Shown piece after piece: positions 51,601-60,630 of a stretch of DNA of 64,000 nucleotides. Position numbers and translations under genes: made by a program. Below the pieces are notes generated by a model. That model had not been told where the DNA came from. It did not search any database and saw only the letters and a list, made by a program, of their open reading frames with translations. How positions within the stretch are numbered: position 1 is the stretch's first letter; each line of letters opens with the position of its first letter. Source of the stretch: Emiliania huxleyi CCMP1516 (Eukaryota; Haptophyta; Isochrysidales; Noelaerhabdaceae); contig NW_005200535.1 of the NCBI RefSeq assembly GCF_000372725.1, positions 13,363-77,362 on the forward strand. The letters are read 5' to 3'.

Positions 51601-52439
51601 ATGAGCTCGTGGCCCTCCTAGAGAGAAGGAACGGAGACCGCACCTCCCGAAGAAGGGCTGGGGAGGAGGACAGGCGCCCCCACCGTTGCAGGAGTCTTGC
51701 TACGGAGAGGGGGGAGGGCGCATCGCACACAGGGAAGGGAACGCCCCTCCTGCATAAGCGTCGAGAACAGCGTGCTCATCTCTCGCTGCCGCCGAAGCCG
51801 CTCGTTCTTGCCGAGGTCCTTGAAGAGGAGGGTCGTCATGCCGAGCAAGCAGCCCACGATCACGCCGCCCACCGCGCCCGCCATCCCCGCCAGCCGCACG
51901 CGCCGCATCCTCCTCTGTGAATCGGTCAGCTTCGCCGTGGGCAGGCCGGAGCGGGCGGCAATATGGTCGATCGTGTTGCCGAACAGTGTCCCGGACACGT
52001 CGGAGACGACCTGGCCGAAGGCTGCCGCGGTGAGGGTCGAGAGGCCGAGCGTGACGCCCAGCGTCGAGTCGATGTAGTCGCCCGCCTGGATCATGATCAC
52101 GTTGTCCATGAAGCCAAAGCCGACCATCGGGATCGCCGCGTTCACCGCATGTCGGCGCAGCTGCCAGTTTGTTGGAGGAGAGAAGTCCTCATCGCGCACC
52201 CGCCAAGCATTCGGCGCGCGCGTACTCCTCACGAGCCTGCTCCACAGCTGCCGCTTGTTTATGCGGCACACGCTGCGCAGAGGTGCCGCCCCTCCGCGAC
52301 GGCCGGCGATGGCAGCTAGCGAGAGGGCGCCGCCAATAGCTCGTCTCTGTGAGGAGACCGAGCAGGGCGCGGCAACGCCACTCGCCGACGACGACGAGGA
52401 GGCCAGCCCTGAGGACTTCGCGCTAGAAATCTGTCGCAT
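48676..52439 (-). CDS. TMEM65 - EF-hand - GAF protein
   Basis: Minus-strand gene. Exon 1 (52439-51750) has the TMEM65 domain (RRHAVNAAIPMVGFGFMDNV, then GDYIDSTLGVTLGLSTLTAA and GAVGGVIVGCLLGM). Exons 51617-51550 and near 51,490 give a first EF loop (LVDTDGDQQ, then IDEMN). Then come about 50,949-50,853, 50516-50454 and 50182-50084, a further EF-hand pair (YDSGSSGSVDAMEL; VDVEGDGQLTFAQF). 49759-49348, 49214-49162 and 48888-48676 give GAF strands (TTGEMLNVVDVRRHPLCSYE, VYRLRGYEMRSLLIGPVFGD, VGLVELVNK). TMEM65 is a mitochondrial inner-membrane protein in animals. Calcium and ligand sensing are inferred from the added domains. Not resolved: the boundaries around 51,490 and 50,950, and coding use of 49,400-49,740. 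Confidence 0.7.
48950..49155. repeat. Intronic minisatellite, 10-bp CGAGATCACC/CGCGATCGCC
   Basis: About 18 decamers in intron 49161-48889, preceded by a full copy of the next exon edge (GTGTACCGGCTGCG on the minus strand, at 48,952). Confidence 0.85.
49893..50083. repeat. Intronic minisatellite, 10-bp CTCTCGGGTC
   Basis: Fills intron 50083-49760; the exon edge GCCTCGTCCGAGAGGATCGC occurs at both ends (49,878 and 50,082). Confidence 0.85.
50198..50453. repeat. Intronic minisatellite, 10-bp CCGAGAGTAC family
   Basis: Fills intron 50453-50183. GGCCTGCGACGGG(C/T)TGGTCG borders it on both sides (50,180 and 50,451). Confidence 0.85.
50620..50852. repeat. Intronic minisatellite, 12-bp CCAGCCACCTCT
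   Basis: Higher-order units (CCATCTCTCCCTGCTACAGC plus CCACCTCTCCAG) in intron 50852-50517. Confidence 0.85.
50965..51452. repeat. Intronic minisatellite, 12-bp CCGAGGTGCGG
   Basis: About 40 units of CCGAGGTGC(G/A)G and CCGAAGTGTAG; read through, it would give repeats of AEVRPRCG. Confidence 0.9.
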
Positions 52440-52621
52440 CGCAACGATCGGCCGAAAAAAGAAAGAAATCCTGCCCTTGTGGCCCAAAACTTTTCTTCTT
52501 TCTTTCTTTTACTTACTCATAATGATTGTGCAATTTTCCAAACCGTTCTCAGAGTTCTTCCAAAGACCATCAAGTATGCATTCAGACAGTCTGTCTGGAC
52601 GCTATCGCTTCTTACTGTGTG

Positions 52622-52750
52622 TCTTGTGAGCTTGTTTGTGTCTGTGTGTCGCTCGTGCGTGTCGTCATCATCTGTCTTGCGTCCACCCATACCGCGTTGG
52701 TGTCCAGTCCGAGCCTGGCTGTTCTTCACCTTTCTACCTACCTACCTTCT
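52622..52750 (+). repeat. Repeat X, copy with (CTAC)n tail
   Basis: GTGAGCTTGTTTGTGTCTGT through CCTGGCTGTTCTTCACC, then CTACC units; lies about 185 bp upstream of the ATG of the minus-strand gene at 52,439. Confidence 0.8.
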
Positions 52751-53609
52751 TACTCCCAGCTGGCAGCTCGGGGTTCGCTCGGTGGGTGGCCGCGTGATAT
52801 AGTTCGACCACATTGGTGTCACCAAATGCCAGAACTCCTCGGCTCGCGCGGCAGAGGTCCTCACACTTGCAGAGGTCCTCACGACACGGGCGCTGGCACC
52901 CCCAAGGCAAACGAGAACAAGAATTTAAGCGCTCTCCAAGTGCTCCAAGTCGACAGTTTAAACATCCTGGGGACGGTCTGGGAACGAGTGATCACTCAAC
53001 CACAGGACACACATGGAGAATAGGTCCTCATCACATCAGCATCAAGAGGTAATCTCGAGGAGGTCCTCAACAGGAGAGGTCCTCATGCTTGTACTGAGGT
53101 GCGTCTGTCGGGTTGAAAGCGGCAGAATCGCTGCACCCTCGCGTGGGCGGGGATTGCACTACACTGTGTTCTCAAAGGACATTAGCCGTCTCCCGGCATC
53201 CGCTCGAGGGCAAGAGGCGCGTGCATTGAGATTGACGACCAGCGCACTTCGCAGGACAACAGTAGCTTAGTCTTGTATGGTGTGCGATGATATTTATGCG
53301 GAACATGTGGTGCAGCGAGGTCCGAGCTTCGTAAACCTCGCCGAGGAGGCAAAGCTGAATCTCGCCAGCCATGCCACAGCGGCCGCGGGCGAGCGGGGCG
53401 TGTGCGCGCCACGCGCCGCCCAGGGTTCGTGATTTCACATGGAAACAGCGAATCGATTTCACTTTCACTTTCACTTCACATTTCATGTGAAACGAAATTT
53501 CACTTTTCCGAGCGAGTGTGAACGTATTTGCAGTCGAGAGTATCTCGACGCATTGGGAGGGCGGCGGCGGCGGCGGCGGTGTTCCCCCGTCTCTGCTCCT
53601 CCCCCGTCT
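52751..53609. other. Intergenic with GGTCCTC and TTTCAC motifs
   Basis: GAGGTCCTCA-like motifs at 52,855, 52,873, 53,025, 53,061 and 53,078; TTTCACTTTCACTTTCACTT at 53,456-53,475, followed by the palindromic GTGAAACGAAATTTCAC. These precede the GT90 gene and might be regulatory. Confidence 0.4.
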
Positions 53610-55460
53610 GAGGCTCGCGTGGCTTCCTCCCTCCGTGCTCCCGCCGGCGGCTGGTTCTGCCGTACAAGGCCCCGCAGTTCTTCCGCAACGATCTCTCGGT
53701 GTCCGAGCTGGTCACCTCCGTTGCCCCATGTCAGGACCAGGGCTCCCGTCGCCGACCCGTGTTCACGGCTAATCTGGGTCAGCGCCCCCACCACTTCGTT
53801 CCCCACCAGCTGTTCGAGATCCGATGTGGGGCGGATCCCCGTCGGCAGAGCCCCGCCCCCTCCTTTTTTTCTTTTCCGGACCGACCGGGGAACAAGACCT
53901 GGTATGGGCTGGTGGAACTCCGGGCCTCCGTCCGCGACAAGCTCGAGACTGGTATGGGCTGGTGGAACTCACGGGCCTCCGTCCGCGACAAGCTCGAGAG
54001 GCTGGCTCTCCACCTTCTGTCTCCGTACGAGAGAGTGAGTCTGACGGAGACGGCGCTCATGGAGCAGCTCTGGCCTCCGGGCGGCGGGCGTGGACAGAGC
54101 GCAGTGCTCGTCTCGGTTGCTGATGGCAGAACCCTAGTCACCACCCGCCGCCCTGGCTGCCACTACTGGTGGAAGGTGCTTGCCGAGATCGCTGATGTTG
54201 CGTCGCGCGACCACACGCTCGCGGCTGAATTTGTGCTTCGCCTTCACGAGTCTTCTGTCGTGAGCCTTCGCAAGCGGGACAACGCAGCCGTCTCCGTGCC
54301 CGTATGTGGGTTCGACCGACGCGACGGATCCGCCGACGTTCCAGTTCCGCATTACTACATCATCCCCGACGAGATATGCAGCGACCAAAAGAGCCAAACG
54401 CCGCTCGTCGAGCGGAAGGCATCCATCTTTGCGCGCGACTCTTACTTTTGTGGTGAGACGCCTCGCCCCCTGCCTTGCCAACGCACGCACTTTGGCCTCA
54501 TCTCGCGCAACGCAACAGCGGTGCGGGCGTCGGGGGTGGAGTGGGATGTGGCGGTGACAAACGCAGTCAAAGGTGGCGGCGCCTACAGCGGTCGTCTGGT
54601 GAGCAGACCACCGCGGCCGCTCATATCCTTTGCCGAGCACCGGTATCTGTTGTCAACGGACGGTTGGGTTAGCGGTGGTAAATTATCGCAGCTTCTGGCG
54701 ACGGGCTCGGTAGTCCTCAAGCCCAGGAGCATCTCGCGTATGTACTTTGAGTATCTCCTGGAGCCAAACTTGGTTCGCTGACACACGCGCCTCACATATG
54801 CATATGCATATAGCACACCTAGCAATCTTGCCCCCAACGGAGAACCTACCCCACCGCCACCGCCGTGCACAGCACACCGACGCATCCTACGTATGCTCGC
54901 AGCATTTTGTTCCGGTGTGGGAGCATGGGCAGGGGCTGTTTGACGTCATCCCAAAGCTGCGAAGGCTCGAGCAGGAATCGCAGCGTGCTGCAGCCATCGC
55001 ACGCAACGGGCGCGAGTTTGCCTGCAACGTGCTGACGCGTGAGGGGCGGGCTGACTTCTGGGGCGCCCTCCTTCGAGGGCTGGGGCGGATGCGCAAGTAC
55101 GACATGGACCAATCTCTCCTATCCAGAAGGCTGCGGTGTGACTCCTACGGAAGCTCTGTGCCGGGCTCGACGAGCAGCGGACGTGGCGGCGCCCAGATAC
55201 CACCTCTGAATCTGAACGGATCTTGCTACGCCTACGAGCTCACGCCGGGTGCCCGGGGCGACCAGGTGCGCGGTGCCACGGACGGCTTTTTGTCCTGTCT
55301 AAAGCGGTGGGAGGAGGGCGAAGGCGAGGAAGAGACCAGAAGGAAGTGGAGAGCACAGGAGGAGCGGTGTCGCAGGGCGATGGAAGGGCTGAAGTACCGA
55401 TCGCAGCTCGAGGCGGTGAGGCAAAGTGCTGACTGCGACCCGCGCCGCTTTGACACATAG
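53610..55460 (+). CDS. GT90 (CAP10/POGLUT-like) glycosyltransferase
   Basis: Exon 1 runs to 54772 and exon 2 is 54903-55460; they join in phase as LLEPNL/HFVPVWEHG. The family signature is YLLSTDGWVSGGKLSQLLAT followed by GSVVLKPRS and YFEYLLEPN, as in the C-terminal half of GT90 enzymes (O-glucosyl- or O-xylosyltransferases of the ER/Golgi). RRYDK-like basic residues and SRPPRPLISFAEHRYLL precede it. The 5' end is unresolved: coding character starts near 53,640 (LVLPYKAPQFFRNDLSVSEL) without an ATG, so an upstream exon is expected. A 51-bp in-frame tandem duplication at 53,895-53,997 doubles RASVRDKLE. The C-terminus after the domain is charged and helical. Confidence 0.8.
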
Positions 55461-55729
55461 AGGAACGGCTCTGACCCTCTAAGCTCGATCCTCTATTGTG
55501 CAGTGTCAACAGAGGGCGCACGTCCACACACATTGCCATTGTACATTGACAAGAGTAAAGATACTACCCTGGCTCACCGTACACCGACCCGCAACACACC
55601 GGAGGCGGAGCGTGCGAGTGCGAGCGCCCGACCGTGGAGACGACGAAACCACGAATTAGAGTTGAGTACATCTCACATATTCGTTCTCATAAACGCGTCG
55701 ATAAAAGCTCATCTGTCAGATCCTCTCAT
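55461..55729. other. Convergent intergenic spacer
   Basis: Between two converging genes; AT-richer than the average, no gene seen. Confidence 0.5.
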
Positions 55730-57198
55730 TTATGCCGCCCCTCTCGGCGGCAGCAGGGGGAGATCTGCGGGCACATCGTCTGCGGTGCCCACGGACCTGC
55801 ACCTCGCCTTGGCGGCCCTCGCGGCATCCGCCTCGCTCAGGTTGGCGCGGGTGTAGGCGCCGACGGAGAGGACGGCGAGGGAGGCGCCGAGGATTGACTT
55901 GAGCGGGTAGATCTGCCCGAGGACGAGCCAGCCGCCGATGATGCCGGCCGACGACTTGAGCTGGCCTGCGCGGGCGCCAGGGTTGGTGCACTGATGTTAG
56001 CACACCTCAGGGCCAGCACTGTGCACACACTGTGTCGACCAGGTGGCACGAAGGACGGTGTTAGCAGATTCTAACACCTCGGCACAGGGGGCGTTCGCCG
56101 TCAACGTGCCAACACCGTTCTAACATTAGAGCGCAGGCAGGTCAGAGGTCTGAGACTGGGAGGGGCTCGGGGCGAGCAGGCAGGGAGAAGAGTCTGGGGA
56201 GGGGGGGAGGGAGGAGGCGTGGTTGGCCTAGGATGGTGTGCGTGAGCGCGGAGCAGGCGCCCATCACGAGGAAGCCCGACCAGTTGACGAGGAAGGCGCC
56301 GGCGGAGGAGGCGCCGAGCAGCGCAGCGCGCTCGACGGTCCACTCGTACCTACAAGGGAGGGGCCCGAGCAGGCTGTGGGCGGCTCCACGCCTGCCTTGT
56401 TCGTCTCCTCGGCGTGCCGGCTCGCACTGCAGCAGCCCCGGAGGGTCGACGAGCGGCACCATCGCCCCAATGACGAGCGTCGACCACGGCAGCACCGCTC
56501 GCATCAGCGCCAGCGTGTGCCACGGCTCGCCTCCCGCCTCGCCCTTGGCCACGCGCGACCAGAGCACTTTGTACGCTGCGGCGATCGGGACCTGTGACAT
56601 GCCATGGGCGAGTCGCGGACGTGACTCGCCTGACTCGGGCAGCCAAAGCCGCGGCGAGCCGCGCCCAGCCCAGAGACGCGAGCAGCCCTGGGAGGTTGAG
56701 GCTGAAGTCGGAGACTGAGGCGGCGCCGACGCCGGCGCAGACGCCGGCGAGGCAGAGGCCGCGCACCAGCGAGACGCGCTTGCTAAAGAGGGCCAGCTCG
56801 AGCACCACGATGCACGGCGTCACCAGCAGCTTGCAGGTCGTGTAGAAGCCAACGTCGTTCAGCTTCAGAGCGAGGTTGTTGATGGCGGGCGCGGCGCCGA
56901 CGACGACGGTGAGGACCGCAGTGCTTGTATTGAGCGGCAGCGGGCGCAGCTCGAACGCACCGCACAGGCGCAGCGCTTCGAGGCCCGCGATGTTGAGCAC
57001 GTAGTGCGCCAGCGTGAGCGTCGTGGAGAAGCCAAAGTTGATCCGCGAGAAGACGGCCTTGTTAATCAGCACGATGCACACGGCAGCGGCAAAGTTAAAG
57101 CTCAGATAGACGGCGTGCTGTGACGTATCGGATCGCATATGGTCGTGGTGAGAGGAGCGTGGAGAAGTGGATGGCGCAAGTTTTTGATCTCCCGACAT
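55730..57198 (-). CDS. TPT/SLC35E3-type transporter
   Basis: Four exons (57198-56665, 56591-56428, 56349-56228, 55965-55730) give 351 residues in phase. About ten hydrophobic segments, beginning YLSFNFAAAVCIVLINKAVF. Family marks are the first-helix NKAVF, FSTTLTLAHY, NLALKLNDVGFYTTCKLLVT in the first half, and GQLKSSAGIIGGWLVLGQ and AYTRANLSEAD near the end, as in plant and animal SLC35E3 members of the triose-phosphate/nucleotide-sugar translocator family. Golgi location is likely; the substrate is not readable. ATG 57198 is chosen as the first start outside the adjacent C-run; ATG 57138 (MRSDTSQHAV) is an alternative. Introns 56664-56592 and 56227-55966 have GC donors. Confidence 0.83.
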
Positions 57199-57234
57199 CG
57201 CGCCACAGCCTCTCTCGAGGCCTCGAGGGCTGTC

Positions 57235-57253
57235 CCCCCCCCCCCCCCCCCCC
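57235..57253 (+). repeat. Poly-C run
   Basis: About 19 consecutive C between the transporter gene and the end of element A copy B. Confidence 0.9.
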
Positions 57254-57412
57254 GAGGTGGATATGTATCCCACACCGCTCTCTCGAGGTTCTCGAGGTGG
57301 ATATCCTTTGGCCGCGTTGGGTAGCGAGGATTGGTGTAACCCGAGCCACGGAGGCGTGTTTTCTGACGGCCGACCGCCAGTGCACGGAGTTGCCCCTTCT
57401 CCGACTGCCCCG

Positions 57413-58264
57413 CTGAGTTGGCAAGGTAAGGGGAATGATCAGAATGGCAAGGCTGGGAATGCGTTCTCAGAACGTTCAGAACACCGGCCACTGGGCCCGC
57501 CTGAGGCGCTGAGACCCGGAGCCTCTCTCACGGAACAGCCCTTATACGATAAATTGTACGGGACAGCCACCCACTCAAAGCACTCACCAGGCTCACCACA
57601 CGAGTATGCCGCTTCCTATTCGTCATCCTCTTCAAAGCCGACAATGGCTTCGTCCGCCGCCTTTTTCTCCGCCGTGCGGTACGCCTTGAGTGCCCGGTTC
57701 AGGTTCTGCTTGCCGCAGTTGTCGTACAGCTCCTCGAGCTCGACCCAGCGCGTGTCAATGAAGCCGTCGTCATTCTGGTCCTCTCCAAACTTGCCGCGGT
57801 GAGGTAGCACAGCGACGTCTCCGCCGCGGCCAGCTCATTGCGCCGCTTCTTCCTGACGAGCCGCTCAGGGTCGGCGAAGCGCATGCCAATCACCTCCTTG
57901 ATCTCGAAGCAGTATGTCGGCACGACGGCATCGTCTCCTCCGCCGTCCGCGATGCGCTTCTCGCGCTCCGCCGTCGCCGCCTTCTGGCATTTGTAGCGGG
58001 TACACATGGTGCGGCGCGCATACTTGAGCACACCGTGGTTGGTGCAGTTGGCGCACGTGCCTGTGGGATAGGGCGCCATAGCGACGCGCGCGCTCCAGGT
58101 ATTTTTCGGGTATACCTGAGAATTCTCGGGTATACCCGGGTTTTACCCGGCCGGCCACCTGGGTCGGTCCGAGGGTGTTCCAGGAATGATCAGAATGGCG
58201 AGGGCCAGAACGTGTTACATGTACTAGTCAGAACGGACCCCAGATGCCGTTCCTGCCAACTCAG
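57413..58264. mobile_element. 852-bp DNA transposon with 8-bp target duplication
   Basis: Ends are inverted (CTGAGTTGGCAAGG at the left, CCTGCCAACTCAG at the right). The 8 bp CTGCCCCG is present on both sides (57,405-57,412 and 58,265-58,272) but only once in the uninterrupted copy at 16,434. A subterminal GGAATGATCAGAATGGC occurs near both ends. The 8-bp duplication fits the hAT superfamily. No transposase; its only coding content is the minus-strand ORF at 57,616-58,079. Confidence 0.8.
57616..58079 (-). CDS. Cys-rich protein ORF inside the transposon
   Basis: From ATG 58079: MAPYPTGTCANCTNHGVLKY with C-x2-C, then C-x4-C in TMCTRYKCQK, a possible zinc-binding motif, and a charged helix RLVRKKRRNELAAAE. 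A second piece in another frame (GKFGEDQNDDGFIDTRWVEL, then EELYDNCGKQNLNRALKAYR, ending GFEEDDE) follows from about 57,805. The two pieces meet near 57,815-57,840; a very short intron or a frame change must lie there. The whole ORF sits inside the 852-bp transposon, so it is either a captured host gene piece or a cargo gene of the element. Family not recognised. Confidence 0.5.
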
Positions 58265-58973
58265 CTGCCCCGGCTAGTTCACGGGTTTCGCGGGAGTGAC
58301 CCCATGCGTCAAACCCGAGACCTAGCGCGGGTGGGTTGGAGGGGGCTCGCCCCGTTCCTCCCCATCGGGCCGCATGTGCGGCCACGCCTCGCAGATTCGT
58401 TTCTCGCGCCTGGGTCAGGCGCGCGGGGCATCCCCCGGGCCGCTCGACCAGCGATCCGAAGAGTGGCCGCTATGTGAAGGAAAGAGCGGGGCCCTCAGGG
58501 TACGCCTCGTCCGGCCCCCTCCGAGGGGGGAAGGGAATTGCGGGGTCCCCACGGGCGCCTCTCTTCGGCCCTCCCGAGGGGGGGAGGGGAGCAAGGGGGT
58601 GGGGGGGTCGGGGCGGTGGGGAGGGGTCTCGGTTTCGTGGGTCTAATACTTGCCTTTCGGGGAGGGGCCTCGGTTACGGCTAGCGCAGTGGCGCCCGCCC
58701 TACGTCTTCCCCTCCTCTCCCCAGAGGCAGCGAGTAGGCAGCTAGTGGAGGACTCGAGCGCCTAAATGTCAGTCAGTGCGGGAATGGCGATGGGAGTGGT
58801 CGGTCGGGTGGGAAGGAGGGCGGGCGGGTGGGCAGGGCGGGCGGGCGGGCGGGGTGGGGGAATATCCAGCGTTGGCAGCAGCGCCAGCAGTCGCAGCAGC
58901 CAGCAGCAGCAGCAGCAGCAGCCGCAGCAGCAGCGGCGGTGGCCTCGCCGCCTGCGGTGTCTAATCTTTCAGT

Positions 58974-60446
58974 CTATCTAGGCGGCCGCGAGGTTAATAT
59001 ACCAATAATGGTGTCAAAACACCGGGGGGTGGTTGGCGCGCAGGCACCTGAGGAGTCGCCGTCGAGCGCCTGTGCGCCTCGGCTTCGACCCCTCCACGAC
59101 ACAAGACGCTCCACTACCCGGGTAGGCACAAGACGCTCCACTAGTCTATCCGGGTAGGCACCCCCCCTGACACGAGGTGCTCCACTAGGCACTCCCTCTC
59201 TCTCTCTACCATGTTCGTCACTGATTTGGTTTGCCCCGTTCCTCGAGTACTCCCCCGACCTCTTCCTCGACTTGGTCCTCCTCGGTCGCTTTCCCTCGGG
59301 AGGGGCACTGCTGCTCGCCTCGCCGCCTTCCGCCATCACGGTCGGCGCCTCGTCGTCGAACGCCTCCCCTCTCTCGCGCCGCCCAAGGACCATCTCGCTT
59401 CCTGGGGCACTGCTGCTCGCCTCGCCTCCTGACGCCATCGCGGCTGGCGCCTCGTCGTCGAGCGCCTCCCCTCGTGCCGCCGGGCTGATCGTGTTGGACC
59501 CTGCCTCCGCCTCGTCGAAGTCGTCGCAAATGCTCATCTCGTCCTCGTCGTCGCCGACTGGGTCGCATCTTGGGCCTCCGCCAGCTGTTGGTAGGTCCAC
59601 CTCCCCCTCGAGCTGCCTCTCCATTTCCAAGTCGTCGCTGGTCGGCGCCGCCTCTTCCTCCGCTCGTTGCGCCTGCTCTACTGCGTCCCTCCGTCGCCAT
59701 CTTCGCCTCGGCTCCCGCTCCTGTTCCCTGCCACCCGCCCCTCCCTCCTCCTCGCCCCCTCCGCTCTCTCCCCGCTCCTGCTCCTCGCTGGCTTCCGCCT
59801 CCTCCTCTCCGCGCAGCCTCCTTTCTATCGTCTGGCCTGCCATTCCGAGCGCATTCTTCCTCGCCGCCTCCTCTGCGGCGTGACCGTGAAGTACGTCCGA
59901 TGTCGCATCGCCAGCATCCAAGATCTGTCTCTGCCTGTCGCTCACCACTCGCCCGTATCCCAGCGTAAGGGCGAATTCTCCAAAGGGCCCTATCCTCGTC
60001 GCAAGCTCCAGCGGGTGTCGGTACGGTCGTCGTCCTCGTAGCCCATGGGACGGCTTAGGGTCTCCCTCGTCCTTTGTCTGGTCTCCGCTAGCCTCTGCCT
60101 CGTCGCCGACTGTGTCTTGGAAGGCGTCGTCTTCCCCCTCGCACTCACAGGCTTCGCTGTCGTCCGCGTTGCCCTCCAGCTGCTCGTTGGGCGGGTCGTC
60201 GCTCGCGCCTCGGGCCGCTGCTCCGTCACTTCCCCCCTCTGCGCTCGCGCCTTCCGAGGACGGCCCCGCTCCTCTCGCCGCCTCCGTACTCCGCTTCTGT
60301 GCCAGGGCCGTGACCTGCCGTATGATGGACTCCGCGTGGCATCGGCTCGGGCGGCAGACACAGCCAAGGCGAACGTCGAACCCTTTCCTCAGCAAGTCGG
60401 CCAGTCGCGCTAGCTCGTTCCACCTCTCGCCGGGTTTGGTGTTCGG
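58974..60446 (-). CDS. Acidic C-terminal part of an element A protein
   Basis: Open for about 490 codons on the minus strand. It begins TKPGERWNELARLADLLRKG and CVCRPSRCHAESIIRQVTAL, then a long acidic, Ala/Gly/Glu-rich section with internal repeats (GEALDDEAPAAMASGGEASS, GEAFDDEAPTVMAEGGEASS) and basic ends (KRPRRTKSRKRSG). The shorter copy at 15,340 carries the same tail. No transposase or polymerase motif is visible, so this is probably the C-terminal end of a longer element protein. The frame continues into the neighbouring end fragment to 60,557, which I do not count. Confidence 0.5.
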   Translation of the reverse strand, partial: PNTKPGERWNELARLADLLRKGFDVRLGCVCRPSRCHAESIIRQVTALAQKRSTEAARGAGPSSEGASAEGGSDGAAARGASDDPPNEQLEGNADDSEACECEGEDDAFQDTVGDEAEASGDQTKDEGDPKPSHGLRGRRPYRHPLELATRIGPFGEFALTLGYGRVVSDRQRQILDAGDATSDVLHGHAAEEAARKNALGMAGQTIERRLRGEEEAEASEEQERGESGGGEEEGGAGGREQEREPRRRWRRRDAVEQAQRAEEEAAPTSDDLEMERQLEGEVDLPTAGGGPRCDPVGDDEDEMSICDDFDEAEAGSNTISPAARGEALDDEAPAAMASGGEASSSAPGSEMVLGRRERGEAFDDEAPTVMAEGGEASSSAPPEGKRPRRTKSRKRSGEYSRNGANQISDEHGREREGVPSGAPRVRGGAYPDRLVERLVPTRVVERLVSWRGRSRGAQALDGDSSGACAPTTPRCFDTIIGILTSRPPR

Positions 60447-60540
60447 TCGGCCGCCAGAAAACACGCCTCCGTGGCTCGGGTTACACCAATCCTCGCTACC
60501 CAACGCGGCCAAAGGATATCCACCTCGAGAACCTCGAGAA
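60447..60540 (+). mobile_element. Element A end fragment, plus orientation
   Basis: About 95 bp identical to the 3' end of the element (GGCCGCCAGAAAACACGCCT to CTCGAGAACCTCGAGAAC), followed by (AC)n. Either a separate short insertion or the second inverted end of copy B. Confidence 0.65.
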
Positions 60541-60630
60541 CACACACACACACACACTCAGAGCTTGAATTCTTCTGAAAAACGGCGTTTTGGCCGCGGG
60601 GTACATCTCGCGGGGTACATCTTGGACTGG

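Larger units (their letters stand above)
57283..60446 (-). mobile_element. Element A, longest copy, interrupted by a transposon
   Basis: Minus-strand copy whose 3' end (GGATATCCACCTCGAGAACC on the minus strand) is at 57,283. It is interrupted at 57,412 by an 852-bp insertion and resumes at 58,265. It contains the acidic ORF and the 3' region also seen at 15,340-16,575, but extends further 5'. Microsatellite (CAG)n at 58,905-58,935 matches (GCT)n at 15,810-15,850. It abuts an opposite-orientation end fragment at 60,447-60,540. Confidence 0.65.

Noticed and set aside
50843-51730. PHLG-type and AEVRPRCG-type repeat proteins on either strand
   Set aside because: Translations of the 12-bp minisatellite; exons on the minus strand flank it and carry recognised domains.
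59211-59968. Plus-strand Ser/Pro-rich frames
   Set aside because: Antisense of the acidic element A ORF, whose shorter copy at 15,340 supports the minus-strand reading.
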